Positions 10,048-19,454 of a stretch of DNA of 27,979 bases are shown piece by piece; position 1 is the first letter of the stretch; every line of letters starts with the position of its first letter. The position numbers and the translations under genes were made by a program. The stretch is from Schoenoplectus triqueter (Eukaryota; Streptophyta; Magnoliopsida; Poales; Cyperaceae), in contig CAXKVV010000190.1 of the NCBI GenBank assembly GCA_964058805.1, positions 1-27,979 of the forward strand. Reading direction: 5' to 3'. The notes beneath the pieces are model-generated. The model saw only the letters and a program-made list of their open reading frames with translations. It was not told where the DNA came from and did no database searches.

Positions 10048-11508
10048 CACTGCATCATATGGTGGATGTTTTTTGATGAAGGATTTCTTTCCGTTAAATA
10101 CGAAAAGATATTCTTTGTCGTTTTCCTGGAGAGATATAAACTAATAAAAAAAATATGAAGACCAGCAAGGCCAAATAAAAAAAATGAAAAGATAAAATAA
10201 TTCGGCATTGGTTGTCTGAAACGAGGAGTAAAATAACTTCATTTTGGAGTCCTTTGTGTGTTGACTAACATGATTATCATAATTTATTCTCTTCAATATT
10301 ATCTTGTTGGCTTCGGCTAGTTACCGTATCAAGCCGCATCATATATATCTTAATATCTTATTAGATTTCAGATTTTGTAGAGATATGCTGCCTCTCGTTG
10401 GACATCCAAGTACAGTGATTAGAGAAATATAAAGATTATCAAACCACACAAATACACAATTCAATCTGACAGCACTTTTTCCCGTCAAAAGCGGAAAAGG
10501 TGCCCTTTGTCGTTTTCCCGAAGTGTTACGTGGCTAAATTATGTACACGTAGGCTTCGAACAGTAAACAAGAAAACGGCTTATAATGGCCAATCATGTGC
10601 TCTTTTTAATTGTCTATTTCTTAAGAAATCATCTGCTCTAGAGTTCAAGTCTAAAATATTTTCTTTTACAGTTGGCGTGATCCACATGGTCATAATTCCA
10701 ATTTAAATGACACCTCACAAACGTCATGAGTGCGCATTCTATTACTTACACTTGCACAACTTGTAAGACAACTCAGATTAATTAAATATCAAATATGAAA
10801 ATATAAGCAGAACATGATAAATCAAACTATTTATACATTTGATTCAATTTGACAATTTATACATTTGCTATTCAATTAACAGTTGCTCATTGAGTATTTC
10901 TAAAGTTTTTTTTAGATGTGGACGAAATCATGATTTTAATATAGGAGGGCCAATAGTTAAAGACACGACTTTACAATTATTAGAATATAAATATTTATAA
11001 ATTAGGAGGAATCAACAAATCTCATAAAATAATTTCTACTGAATTTGGAGGTGAGGTGAGGTAAGGTAAGGTGGGGGCAAGAGCTAAGCAGTGGTAATGA
11101 AGATCTTGGAAGAGATGTCTTCTATATCACCTCTAGTACGTGTAAGTATCAATGTAATTTGATAGAGTCATTTTAGTCTGAACGCTACATGAAAAACATA
11201 AGCTAAATGACTGAACAAAGAGCCTTGAGTAACGAAAACACCAGTGAGAATTAAATGCCCCCAAAATCTAAAGGTTCCTCTGCAAGGTTCATTCACGGAG
11301 GACGAGTCAAGACCTAAGATCAAGTCGAGAGGCTAAGTCTGATGAACAACATGTAAGTATTCTTGTATTACTCCTTGTTGGTACGGAGGGGCGGAGGAAA
11401 CAAGGTTAGCAAAAAAATGGTTATCAGTTCAAAATCGTAAGGTGACCCTGTTTTTTTAGTTTTCATTGTCGTAATTAAAATGTCTCGCATTGTAGACACA
11501 CATGGTTC
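10048..11508. other. Intergenic DNA between two hAT elements
   Basis: No gene is supported. Two related segments of about 50 bp, near 10085-10130 and 10475-10520, share 'tttgtcgttttcc' preceded by a 'ttccgt..aaa..cgaaaa' motif, suggesting remnants of one repeat. A short GAGGT/AAGGT run occurs at 11049-11072. The final bases, catggttc at 11501-11508, are the left target-site duplication of the next hAT element. Confidence 0.6.
11501..11508. repeat. Left 8-bp target-site duplication
   Basis: CATGGTTC directly abuts the left terminus of the hAT element and is repeated exactly at 15263-15270. Eight bases is the diagnostic duplication length of the hAT superfamily. Confidence 0.93.
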
Positions 11509-11670
11509 CATGGGCGGATCTAGAATTTCAATCAGGGGTAGGCACAATTATATATAAAAAATTAAAAAATATAAATTTCACAAAAAATATTGAATACCAC
11601 TAGAAAGTATGTTTTACATATTAAAAAAAAGCAAATTTAGATAAAATATAGTAATACTAACAAAATAAAA

Positions 11671-14055
11671 TCAAGATGTTGACGACAAATCGAGCCGGCC
11701 TCGTCGAGTCTTCATATTTTGAAATCTTTGCATAATTCTTTCATTATCAACATTCTTGAACAAATCTCTCTCAATATAAGTAATCAAACAATCATTCAAC
11801 CATTGATCCCCCATTTTATTTCTTGATGCCTCTTTCACCACATTCATCGCTGAAAATGCCCTTTCTACACTAGCAGTGGTCACCGGTAATATCAATGCTA
11901 ACGTCAGTAATTTATAAACTAAAGGATAAATAGTGTGCTTTTTCTTTTCCACGAGCTTTTGAGAAAGTTCATCCATTTCCTTTACCTCCAAAAAATCACT
12001 GTTACTCTGCATATCCAAATGGTAATTCTCCAATTGATTTTCTAGAATAGAAAGCTCCCATTCGCTAAAATCCGAAGGATAAAATTTGGCAAGTTTAAGC
12101 AGCTTGTCAATGTTAAATGCAGAAAAAGAATTATTCGGGTCTAAACATGACATACACATAAGAAGTTCAGTAGTTGTTTCCACGAATCTTCCATTAAGTT
12201 CTTGCAATTGCATATCAATAACCGTGTAAAATAGATCAACACGATAGTAGTGTAAATTAGTCACATCTGTTCTTAGCCGTCGTGTACAATGACACACACC
12301 CTCCATGCTTGGAATTTCAATATTGTGCTTCTCACAAAATGCACAAACTTCTTGAAATAATAATGTCCATCCACTATCTCTCAACTTTTGCAATCGAACT
12401 TTAGCAATCCCCACCAAACACATAGCATTCACCACATCTTGACTTTTGCGTTGCAAAGCTTGTGACAAATCATAAGTGATACCTAATGACTTGTGCATGA
12501 GATGACAAATGAACACAAAATCAAAAGTTCGCATTTCTTCCACGAATCCACTTGCCTCTGCTTGCTTTTCTACATCTTTTCCATCTTCTTCTATAATTTC
12601 AAGAACCTCTATCGTAACCGAAAAAAGTTTAAGCAAATTAGTTAAAGTCTTATAATGAGAAATCCATCGAGTATCACATGGACGTGCAAAACCTATTTCT
12701 TGGTTTAAACCGCTTCCGGTTGAAATCTCTTCATTTGAAATAGCTTCCATAATTTTAATTTTCTGCATCTCACGTAATTGATCAAGTCTTTTACAAGATG
12801 CACCAACAACATTACGTATGCCATTAACCTTTTGAAAGAACAAACAAACTTTTTTATGATTCTTGACCACCGCAACAAGAGTTAATTGAAGTTGATGTGC
12901 AAAACAATGCACATAGTATGCAGACTCATTTTCTCGCAAGATCAATGTTTTGAGACCATTGAACTCTCCTCGCATATTACTAGCACCATCATACCCTTGA
13001 CCACGTAACCTTAAAATAGTTAGACCGTACTTACCAAATAAACTATCAAGTGCTGTTTTCAATTGGAGGGATGTAGTGTCAGGAACATGAACAATACCAA
13101 TAAATCGTTCGACAACACAACCTCTTTTGTTCACAAATCGAATCACAACTGCCATTTGCTCTTTAACTGAGACATCCCTCGACTCATCAACCATCACAGA
13201 AAATAATCCAGCTCCAAGCTCAGCAATTATCTCTTTAATCGTTTCTTCTGCACAAGCATTCGCTATATCCTTTTGAATGGTAGGTGCAATCAATTTTCGA
13301 TTTTGAGGAGCATTATCAAGAATCACACCCTTTATTTCTTCATTATGATCTCTCAAAAATCTCAGAAGCTCAATAAAATTTCCTGCATTATTGGAGCTTT
13401 CGGACTCATTATGTCCACGAAATGCCCAACCCTGCCTCAAAATAAGCCGAATTGTATCTATTGTGGCAGCTAGTTGTATTCGATAATTCACACCCTCTTT
13501 AACGCTTTGTCTCTCTATCACAGTATGAATGCTTTGTCTTTGGTTCTTCAAATTCATGCATCTCCTATATGCTTCATTATGCAAACTATTAGAATCACCA
13601 ACATGATCATCAAAACCTTTCTTTAATTTCCAACATTTATAACCCTCTCCTACAAAACTAGTTCGTCCACCTGAACCGACATTCTCCGGTCTAAATAAAT
13701 AGCAACAAAGACAAAATGCCGCATCTTTAGCAATGCTATACTCCAACCAAGTGTTATATTGACTAAACCAGTCTTTGTTGAATCTTCTCATTTTACCATT
13801 TATGTCTCTTTGCGGAAAATTATAGTCGCTAGGTTGAAATGGACCTTTACCGAGATAAAACCTACGTACACGATCTTGCTCATTTGGGTTATATTGAGAT
13901 AGAGGTGGTCTTAAACCTGGATCAGAAGGAGGATCTTCTTCAGCATTATTAATCTCACGAGAAGAATTGGAGCCTATGTTAGACCCGGTTTGCCTCGACT
14001 CTTGTGAACTTGAACCAGTTGAAATTTTAGATGCTTTCTTGAAATACTTGTCCAT
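11671..14055 (-). CDS. hAT transposase with TTF-type zinc finger, 794 aa
   Basis: Predicted to bind the element ends and excise and reinsert the transposon in the nucleus. Residues are counted from the Met at 14055. A low-complexity Ser-rich N-terminus comes first. A TTF/ZMYM-type zinc finger region follows at about 85-165, with 'FCLCCYLF' Cys115/117/118, Cys141 and His151. Next is the DUF4371 / RNase H-like part at about 195-400, with 'VMVDES' (Asp290) and 'GYDGASNMRG' (Asp356), the acidic residues expected at the active site. The hAT CxxH motif appears in 'HCFAHQLQL', and a C-terminal hAT dimerisation domain at about 700-767 contains 'PVTTASVERAFSAMN'. The frame is uninterrupted. It extends 20 codons upstream to 14115, but those residues are hydrophobic and unlike the family. 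The ATG follows 'TATTTAG|G', a good 3' splice site, so I prefer the start at 14055. Similar proteins are annotated in plants as zinc finger MYM-type 1-like or TTF-type HAT proteins. Confidence 0.93.
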   Translation of the reverse strand: MDKYFKKASKISTGSSSQESRQTGSNIGSNSSREINNAEEDPPSDPGLRPPLSQYNPNEQDRVRRFYLGKGPFQPSDYNFPQRDINGKMRRFNKDWFSQYNTWLEYSIAKDAAFCLCCYLFRPENVGSGGRTSFVGEGYKCWKLKKGFDDHVGDSNSLHNEAYRRCMNLKNQRQSIHTVIERQSVKEGVNYRIQLAATIDTIRLILRQGWAFRGHNESESSNNAGNFIELLRFLRDHNEEIKGVILDNAPQNRKLIAPTIQKDIANACAEETIKEIIAELGAGLFSVMVDESRDVSVKEQMAVVIRFVNKRGCVVERFIGIVHVPDTTSLQLKTALDSLFGKYGLTILRLRGQGYDGASNMRGEFNGLKTLILRENESAYYVHCFAHQLQLTLVAVVKNHKKVCLFFQKVNGIRNVVGASCKRLDQLREMQKIKIMEAISNEEISTGSGLNQEIGFARPCDTRWISHYKTLTNLLKLFSVTIEVLEIIEEDGKDVEKQAEASGFVEEMRTFDFVFICHLMHKSLGITYDLSQALQRKSQDVVNAMCLVGIAKVRLQKLRDSGWTLLFQEVCAFCEKHNIEIPSMEGVCHCTRRLRTDVTNLHYYRVDLFYTVIDMQLQELNGRFVETTTELLMCMSCLDPNNSFSAFNIDKLLKLAKFYPSDFSEWELSILENQLENYHLDMQSNSDFLEVKEMDELSQKLVEKKKHTIYPLVYKLLTLALILPVTTASVERAFSAMNVVKEASRNKMGDQWLNDCLITYIERDLFKNVDNERIMQRFQNMKTRRGRLDLSSTS

Positions 14056-14575
14056 CCTAAATATTGAAATAAAAATGAAATGAATACATATCAGTATCGC
14101 TGCAAGTACTACCAAGTATTTAAAATCTTATTCAAGGAACTGATTGCTTTCTGTATCGTTTTTTTCTTTGTACCACCAGTTACCAGTATCTACTGATCAC
14201 TATATATCCACTGGTCAATATTTCATAAAATTTTCTGAACCGCTTGTTTGCCTTGTATTTCTGTACTTATATGCAGTGCAGTACCTGGTACTCGGTTTTT
14301 CTCACTTGCGGGGACACTGCTAGCAATTCCTGTTGGTATAAAAAGGAAATCACTGGCACCTGGCACCTCTTGTTTTCTTTGGTACAACTGGTATTCTGGT
14401 AACATGCTTGAAAATGAACCCTAGCAGTCATTATCTCATAAGTGAAAATTTTACCCTCTAGTTATTACCACTTTGTACTCCTCCCAAACAAGTTACAAGT
14501 TGAACCCTGTACCTTGAAACGACTGGTACAGTCAGTCAGTAAATTCAACCCAGCGTAATCGCCAACCGTGGTACA
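14056..14575 (-). other. Probable leader/5' UTR intron of the transposase gene
   Basis: Read in the transposase direction, this stretch ends in a pyrimidine-rich tract and 'caatatttag' directly before the ATG, resembling a plant 3' splice site. Candidate GT donors exist upstream, but I cannot choose one. A 60-codon open frame (14223-14405, minus) lies inside. It has no family resemblance and could be an upstream ORF or chance. An exact 16-bp repeat 'ggtacagtcagtcagt' lies near 14524 and 14571. Confidence 0.45.
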
Positions 14576-14611
14576 GTCAGTCAGTAGGGCGTCGGGCTGT
14601 CAGGCGTCGTA

Positions 14612-14900
14612 TGGACTCTGGCGTCGTCGACTCGTCGCGTCGGTTGTCGGCTGTCGGCTGTCGGCTGACGCAGAGACTAATCGCGACCAGGGTTGGCGCA
14701 GAGCCTAATCGGCTATCGGCTGTCGGCTGTCGGCTGACGGAGGCGGACTGGCGGAGGCGCGGTTCCGCGCGGAGAAATTGACTCTGGCGTCGTCGACTCG
14801 TCGCGTCGGTTGTCGGCTGACGCAGAGACTAATCGCGTCGGCTATCGGCTGTCGGCTGTCGGATGACGGAGGCGGAGGCGCGGTTCCGCGCGGAGAGGCG
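14612..14900. repeat. GC-rich duplicated block in the hAT leader
   Basis: Two related copies start at about 14612 and 14778 (offset about 166 bp). Both contain 'gactctggcgtcgtcgactc', a run of 'gtcggct' heptamers, 'acgcagagactaatcgcg', and end with the palindrome GCGCGGTTCCGCGC (14757-14770 and 14878-14891). The second copy has fewer 'gtcggct' units. The region is very CpG-rich against an AT-rich window. In hAT elements, subterminal repeats often serve as transposase binding sites, and a GC-rich block just upstream of the gene could also be its promoter. Neither role is shown. Confidence 0.8.
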
Positions 14901-14912
14901 GAAAAGTCAGAG

Positions 14913-15012
14913 GCGAAATCGCGACAGAGGCGGAAAAAAGAAAAGTGCGAAATCGCGACAGAGGCGGAAAAAAGAAAAGTGCGAAATCGCGACAGAGGCG
15001 GAAAAAAGAAAA
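14913..15012. repeat. Three tandem 34-bp units in the hAT leader
   Basis: A 34-bp unit starting 'gcgaaatcgcgacagaggcg' and ending 'gaaaaaagaaaagt' occurs at 14913-14946 and 14947-14980. A third copy from 14981 diverges in its last bases near 15012. The first two are identical. Overlapping open frames on both strands (Arg/Lys-rich or Phe/Ser-rich) come from the repeat and are not genes. Confidence 0.9.
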
Positions 15013-15215
15013 TCATGGCGAAGTGATCTGGCCCATGCGAAATTGTGTCTGGCGAAGCCCATGCGAAAAGCGGAAAAAAGAAAAGTCGCGAAGTGGGGGG
15101 CCGGCTGTGTACCATCAGAACAATTGTATTCATGGGCCGTGCAGAGGGGGGCCGGATTTAAATTCAGGGGGGGCAAACCCATATATTTGAAGCCCAAAAC
15201 CTTATTTTTCAAAAT

Positions 15216-15241
15216 CCAGGGGGGGCACTTGCCCCCCCTGG
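15216..15241. repeat. Perfect 12-bp hairpin next to the right TIR
   Basis: CCAGGGGGGGCA, then CT, then TGCCCCCCCTGG form a perfect inverted repeat with a 2-nt spacer, 21 bp inside the right end of the hAT element. A weaker half-match, 'caggggtaggcac', sits at about 11533-11545 inside the left end. The motif may belong to the element's terminal architecture. Confidence 0.85.
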
Positions 15242-15262
15242 TGTACAGTAAATCCGCCCCTG

Positions 15263-15270
15263 CATGGTTC
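15263..15270. repeat. Right 8-bp target-site duplication
   Basis: CATGGTTC follows the last base of the right terminus (CCGCCCCTG) and matches 11501-11508 exactly. Confidence 0.93.
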
Positions 15271-15755
15271 TAAATTAATGTTGGATAAAAAGGATTTTGG
15301 TTATAATTTTTCTTGTAACGGGTCAGGACGTGATGGTACTTATGATATATCTGCGTGGGAAGATCTGACTACTTCTAGTGATGTGACTAAAAAAAGAATG
15401 AGCATTTACTCTTTCTAACCGGCTCCAGACTGATCAATTCGTTAATTAATAAGAGCATTCTCCTTTAACAGAGATATGCAACGTCTACCTCCAATCATGT
15501 CACATGACATCTGATCTTGGTGGACCTTCTATGAAAGAAGTGTCGGCTCTTCGTCACTTGAAGCTGTAGAGTGTTTCAAGACTATTTGCCCATTAAAGCA
15601 TAACATAAGCAGAATTCAGAACGTCATCGAGCAGAGAGGAAACTCGGTCTTAGTGATCCGATAATGCCGAGGGAAAGGATCGTCGCCCATTGAATGTGTT
15701 ACTTTTTATTGCATTGGAAACATATCAATTTTATGGCAGAATAATATTTCACAAT
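15271..15755. other. Intergenic DNA flanking the hAT insertion
   Basis: This is the right half of the sequence into which the hAT inserted and is less AT-rich than most of the window. No open frame of useful length or recognisable domain is visible, and I cannot assign it. Confidence 0.5.
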
Positions 15756-15758
15756 TTA

Positions 15759-16072
15759 GGTATGTTTGAATTCGTTTAAAGAATAGTGTAAGTATATAGT
15801 AATTGAGAATAGTAAGTGAGAATAATGAAAAAATAGTGATTTTTTGGTTAGTATGAGGATAGTAAAAATGTGATGTTATTTCGAATGGTAGGAATGTTAT
15901 TTGGATTGATTGTTTGAAATAATAACGGAGAGTTATTTCTCCCTCAGAATAGCAGAATAACAGTTATTCTCACTGTTTCGGAACAGCGGATTTATGTTTG
16001 ATTACACCGTTACTATTTTTATTCCGAAAATAATAACTATCCCGCTGTTCTCGTGCCATCCAAACATATACC
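15759..16072. mobile_element. Tourist-like (PIF/Harbinger) MITE, 314 bp
   Basis: The left end reads GGTATGTTTGAATTCG and the right end on the opposite strand reads GGTATATGTTTGGATGGC. Apart from a 2-bp indel they match well at the terminus. TTA flanks both sides (15756-15758 and 16073-16075), the 3-bp target duplication typical of PIF/Harbinger elements. The interior has no ORF and contains many 'aatag' or 'gagaata' words near the left and complementary 'tattct' words near the right, continuing the inverted-repeat character. It is non-autonomous. Confidence 0.72.
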
Positions 16073-16075
16073 TTA

Positions 16076-17279
16076 AGATGAATGGCCTTATCCCCAACCT
16101 GAAAGAATCTCTATAGATGATAAACATTTCACTCTCATTTTCATGCCACATCGTCATTAAATCATTCACTCCTAGGGGTTTTTAAAGTGCCGTGCCTGAC
16201 TTTCAAAATGGCACTCCAATAAATAATCAAAGCCAAAAGATGGTTTGCGTGACGCCAATTAGAGCCGTAGGATATTAATGAATATCTAAAATTTCAAAAT
16301 TCTATCCAAATCTATATGAATGAATCCGCATATAGATCTTAAAAAGGATCTGTTTTACTTTCTGAATTCACATTTAAATCTTATATGATCTAAATTGAAT
16401 ATGTTATAAATTTAATAAAATAATTATCTTCTAATTTTTAATATGAAGATGTATATAGTAATAATTGTTTTCTACAAAAAAATTATTATAATTAGATTGC
16501 TTTATTAAAAAAATATTCAAGCAAGTTAGTTGAGTTAGTATTTTAGTATTATATTATGCTTTTATGATGCATATTGTATAAATTTTATTTATGTTAAATA
16601 TTAAAATTATTAATATAAATTTTTAAATATAAAGTTCGATAATGATCTGAATCCGAACTGATATTCGCTACATAAATAAATATAGATTTGTAAAGTGATT
16701 GTCTAATTTTGTATACTTCATGCATCGTTGAAAGTAGAATAATGATTATCAAATATAATTGGACAATCAATTTGACGGATTGATGTGGATACTATGATGA
16801 TAATTTATTTTATTTTTATATAAAAATTCATATATTTTATTTCTATATAAATATTTTTTTAACGATAATGTATTGTATGCTGAAAACAACAACAATAATA
16901 ATAATATTATTATTATTAATAGTAGTAATAATAATCAATGATGATGATGTACATGATAATGATAATGATAGTCGTATATATAGTTAAATGTAGAATTATA
17001 TTTTTTTATTGAATAGCATAATGGGTATAAAATAGTTCCTACCCATGCTTTTCTCCGATATGTTAATGATTTTTTTCTTATCAATATCTATATACAGTGG
17101 TCCGTTTGGCACTCCATGAAATATCAAAAAATAAGAATAGTATTACAATTTTGATGAATTAATTTGTCAAATGAATTTTAGACTAAGTAGAAGAGTTCTG
17201 AAGAGTGATACTCTGTTATACCAAGCTATAAGTGGTATATCAGTTTAGCTCTCGACAGAATAGCGATTACAAATTGATT
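16076..17279. other. AT-rich intergenic DNA with AAT repeats
   Basis: No gene is supported. A compound microsatellite of AAC, AAT, ATT, AGT, ATG and GATAAT units lies at about 16886-16975. Otherwise the sequence is AT-rich without visible structure. Confidence 0.65.
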
Positions 17280-17700
17280 ATGTTGTATTATATTATTATA
17301 TTATGAATATGATTTTGATTTATTATTGTTATATTATTATTATTACAATATTATTCAGTATTATTATGATTATTATTGTTATTATTATGTTTATGATTAT
17401 ATTATTATTATATTATCAGCATTATATGTATTATTATATTATGATTATGATGATTATTTTTATTATTATATTATTATGATTATGGTTATGATTATAATTT
17501 TATAATTATATTATTAGATTATGATTATGGTTATTATTATTCTTTTTTATTATTAATTATTTTATATTATATAATTATATTATGATTATGTTTATATTAT
17601 TATTATATTATTACATTATGATTATGAGTATTATAATTATTATTTTGTTGTTGTTGTTTTACTATTATTATTATTATTATTATCATTATTATTAGTATCA
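17280..17700. repeat. Degenerate ATT/ATG trinucleotide array (~420 bp)
   Basis: Almost the entire interval consists of ATT, ATG and GTT triplets with periodic 'tattatgattat' words. A short (TTG)4 and then (ATT)6 lie near its right end at about 17646-17690. It resembles an expanded and mutated microsatellite. It is similar in composition to the LINE 3' UTR at 8100-8210 but lacks that element's CCCCAA...TTGGG block. Confidence 0.8.
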
Positions 17701-18292
17701 TAATTATCCATATTTTAACTAGTTTGATTAATAACTGTCAAATAATATTTTCGCTCTTCTAAATAGTCAAGAATATCACTCTTCAAAAATGACACTATTT
17801 ATCAATCTTTCAAAGCTATTTCTTAATTTTCAAACGAATTTTAAGTTCATACAAAAAATATTATTCATTTATGTCTTATCGAATATGATACAAATAGAAT
17901 AAATGAACAAAAATATTTCATTGACGGCCCCATAAATACGGTTATGATTTTCTTTTGTAAAATTTTTAACCTCCTTCACTTCTTCCAAAAAAAAGCACTG
18001 TCGTTTGATATATTTATATTTTTGTTGATTATATTACAATTTGTTGACGCGAGACTTCAGACAAATGGAGGAAACTTCCTACTTTTCTATGTTACCAGTC
18101 CATTTCTAAGTACGGATTCTTATATTTTTATAATAAAGTAAAAAATGTATAACTGATATATATAAAATAATTTATATTTTATGTCATTTTTAGAAGGATT
18201 AAAGTTAAAAATATATTAATAGCCAATGTATTTAATAGAAATATATTTTATGATATTTATGTAATTTTTAAGTGTGGAAGGATTGCTTGATT
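17701..18292. other. AT-rich intergenic DNA
   Basis: No supported gene. A 65-codon plus-strand open frame at 17944-18141 is Phe/Leu/Ile-rich because of base composition and shows no family features. Confidence 0.6.
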
Positions 18293-18550
18293 GGCAATGG
18301 AGTATTTTGATAATTTTGATAATGGACTTTAAATAAATATCAAAATTCTGTAAAAAAAAATAGAAAAAAAATATATACATTATTTTACTTATAGACTGAT
18401 AGTATTATGAATTTCAAGCAATTTTATTATCGTTTGATAATCCATCAAAAATCGTCAAATTAAAATTATTATAAATTATATAACATTTTGATGGTCAAGA
18501 TTGCCAAAATAAAAGTCCATCGTCGAGATTCCTCAAAATAACACATTGTC
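18293..18550. mobile_element. Possible old MITE (imperfect inverted repeat)
   Basis: The left arm from 18293 (GGCAATGGAGTATTTTGA, later 'gatAATGGACTTT') pairs with the opposite strand of the right arm ending 18550 (GACAATGTGTTATTTTGA, later 'gacGATGGACTTT'). About 70% of 40 positions match, with further pairing inward ('TGATAATCCATCAAAA'). There is no clear target-site duplication and no ORF. Confidence 0.4.
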
Positions 18551-18835
18551 AAGGGATATCTCTCCTTTTTAAATATGAAAGATATTGTCTTTATACCATT
18601 TTGTTAGACTCCAATATAAAAAATAAATAAAGAGAAGAAAATAATGAAAATCAATCGTATTTGTTATTTTTATTGTATTTTTTAATCTCAACCGCATAGA
18701 TAAATATATTATATTTTGGACAATGAGAACGTTTCTTAATATTATTTGACTCTTTATTTCTTAGATCTTTTTAATATAGTAAAATATTATACGAAACAAT
18801 CAAATGCCTACAAAATAAAAATAAAAACCCAAAAA

Positions 18836-19253
18836 TAGGGTCCAAATGAGTCAGCGCAATTAAAATTAGTATATGTGGTAAAATCTGACCCAAAAATATG
18901 TCCGGATCGAAATATGATCTGCCTCGATTTTATTATAAAGTCTAACTATCTGATTATGATCCAAAACCTAAGGCAATATGACATCGATCTGTAGGCATTT
19001 GATTTTGTTCTGCATCCAAAATCTGACATTGATCCAAACCCGAACGATGTGGAACCTAAGATGAGTCTGAGATAAATCAAATCAAAATTCGAGATGAGCT
19101 GAGCTCAAAAGAACCCGAAATGATCCGAAACCGATAAAAAAATCGTCAATAGTCGACCCGAAACCCGATTGTGACCCAAATTTTCTTTTTGATCAAACTA
19201 ACCTTCTGACTTATTCGAACTCAAACACGACTCGACTTGTCCGAATACCTCTA
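18836..19253. repeat. Degenerate 'CCCGA'-rich repeat, possible hAT remnant
   Basis: This stretch is enriched in 'gacccgaa', 'gatccaaa' and 'gatccgaaac' words, a degenerate subterminal-repeat texture like the CGGGT-type hAT elements here. The right end, read on the opposite strand, begins TAGAGGTATTCGGAC. The left starts TAGGGTCC at 18836. The flanking octamers do not match, so boundaries and class are uncertain. Confidence 0.4.
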
Positions 19254-19446
19254 AAAATTCAGTTTTATAGTACCAGCCGTGTACCAGTCTAGGATCTCTT
19301 ACAGCACAGCTCCTGGAATCGTTCCATACGCTTCATATCACAATTCGGTTAGCAGGAGATGACAGTAGGGATAAACATAGCAGGAATTTGTGTTCCATAC
19401 TCAACATACTCAAGGGCCATGATTGCGGACCGATTGTTGAACACAG

Positions 19447-19454
19447 TCTCGGAG
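19447..19454. repeat. Left 8-bp target-site duplication
   Basis: TCTCGGAG precedes the left terminus TAGTGTT and is repeated exactly at 24060-24067. Confidence 0.92.

Larger units (their letters stand above)
11509..15262 (-). mobile_element. 3754-bp hAT transposon with intact transposase
   Basis: The ends are inverted repeats. The left end reads CATGGGCGGATCTA, and the right end on the opposite strand reads CAGGGGCGGATTTA, so 12 of 14 positions match. An exact 8-bp duplication (CATGGTTC) flanks the element. The single large gene is transcribed from the right end toward the left, leaving about 160 bp of left subterminal DNA and a 1.2-kb leader at the right. The leader is GC-rich, unlike the rest of the window, and is made of duplicated blocks. 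The perfect duplication and open transposase frame argue for a relatively recent insertion. The TIR mismatch at position 3 of the left end (T for G) could affect mobility. This is the only element here with visible coding capacity for its own movement. Confidence 0.93.

Noticed and set aside
9392..10076. Gly/Arg-rich open frames (88 and 86 codons) over the CGGGT arrays
   Set aside because: They arise from translation of the subterminal repeats of the 642-bp hAT and have no protein family features.
14705..15273. Overlapping open frames on both strands in the hAT leader
   Set aside because: They are produced by the 34-bp and 166-bp repeats. Compositions (RKEKCEIA or FFFPPLSRF repeats) reflect the DNA repeat, and frames overlap on both strands.
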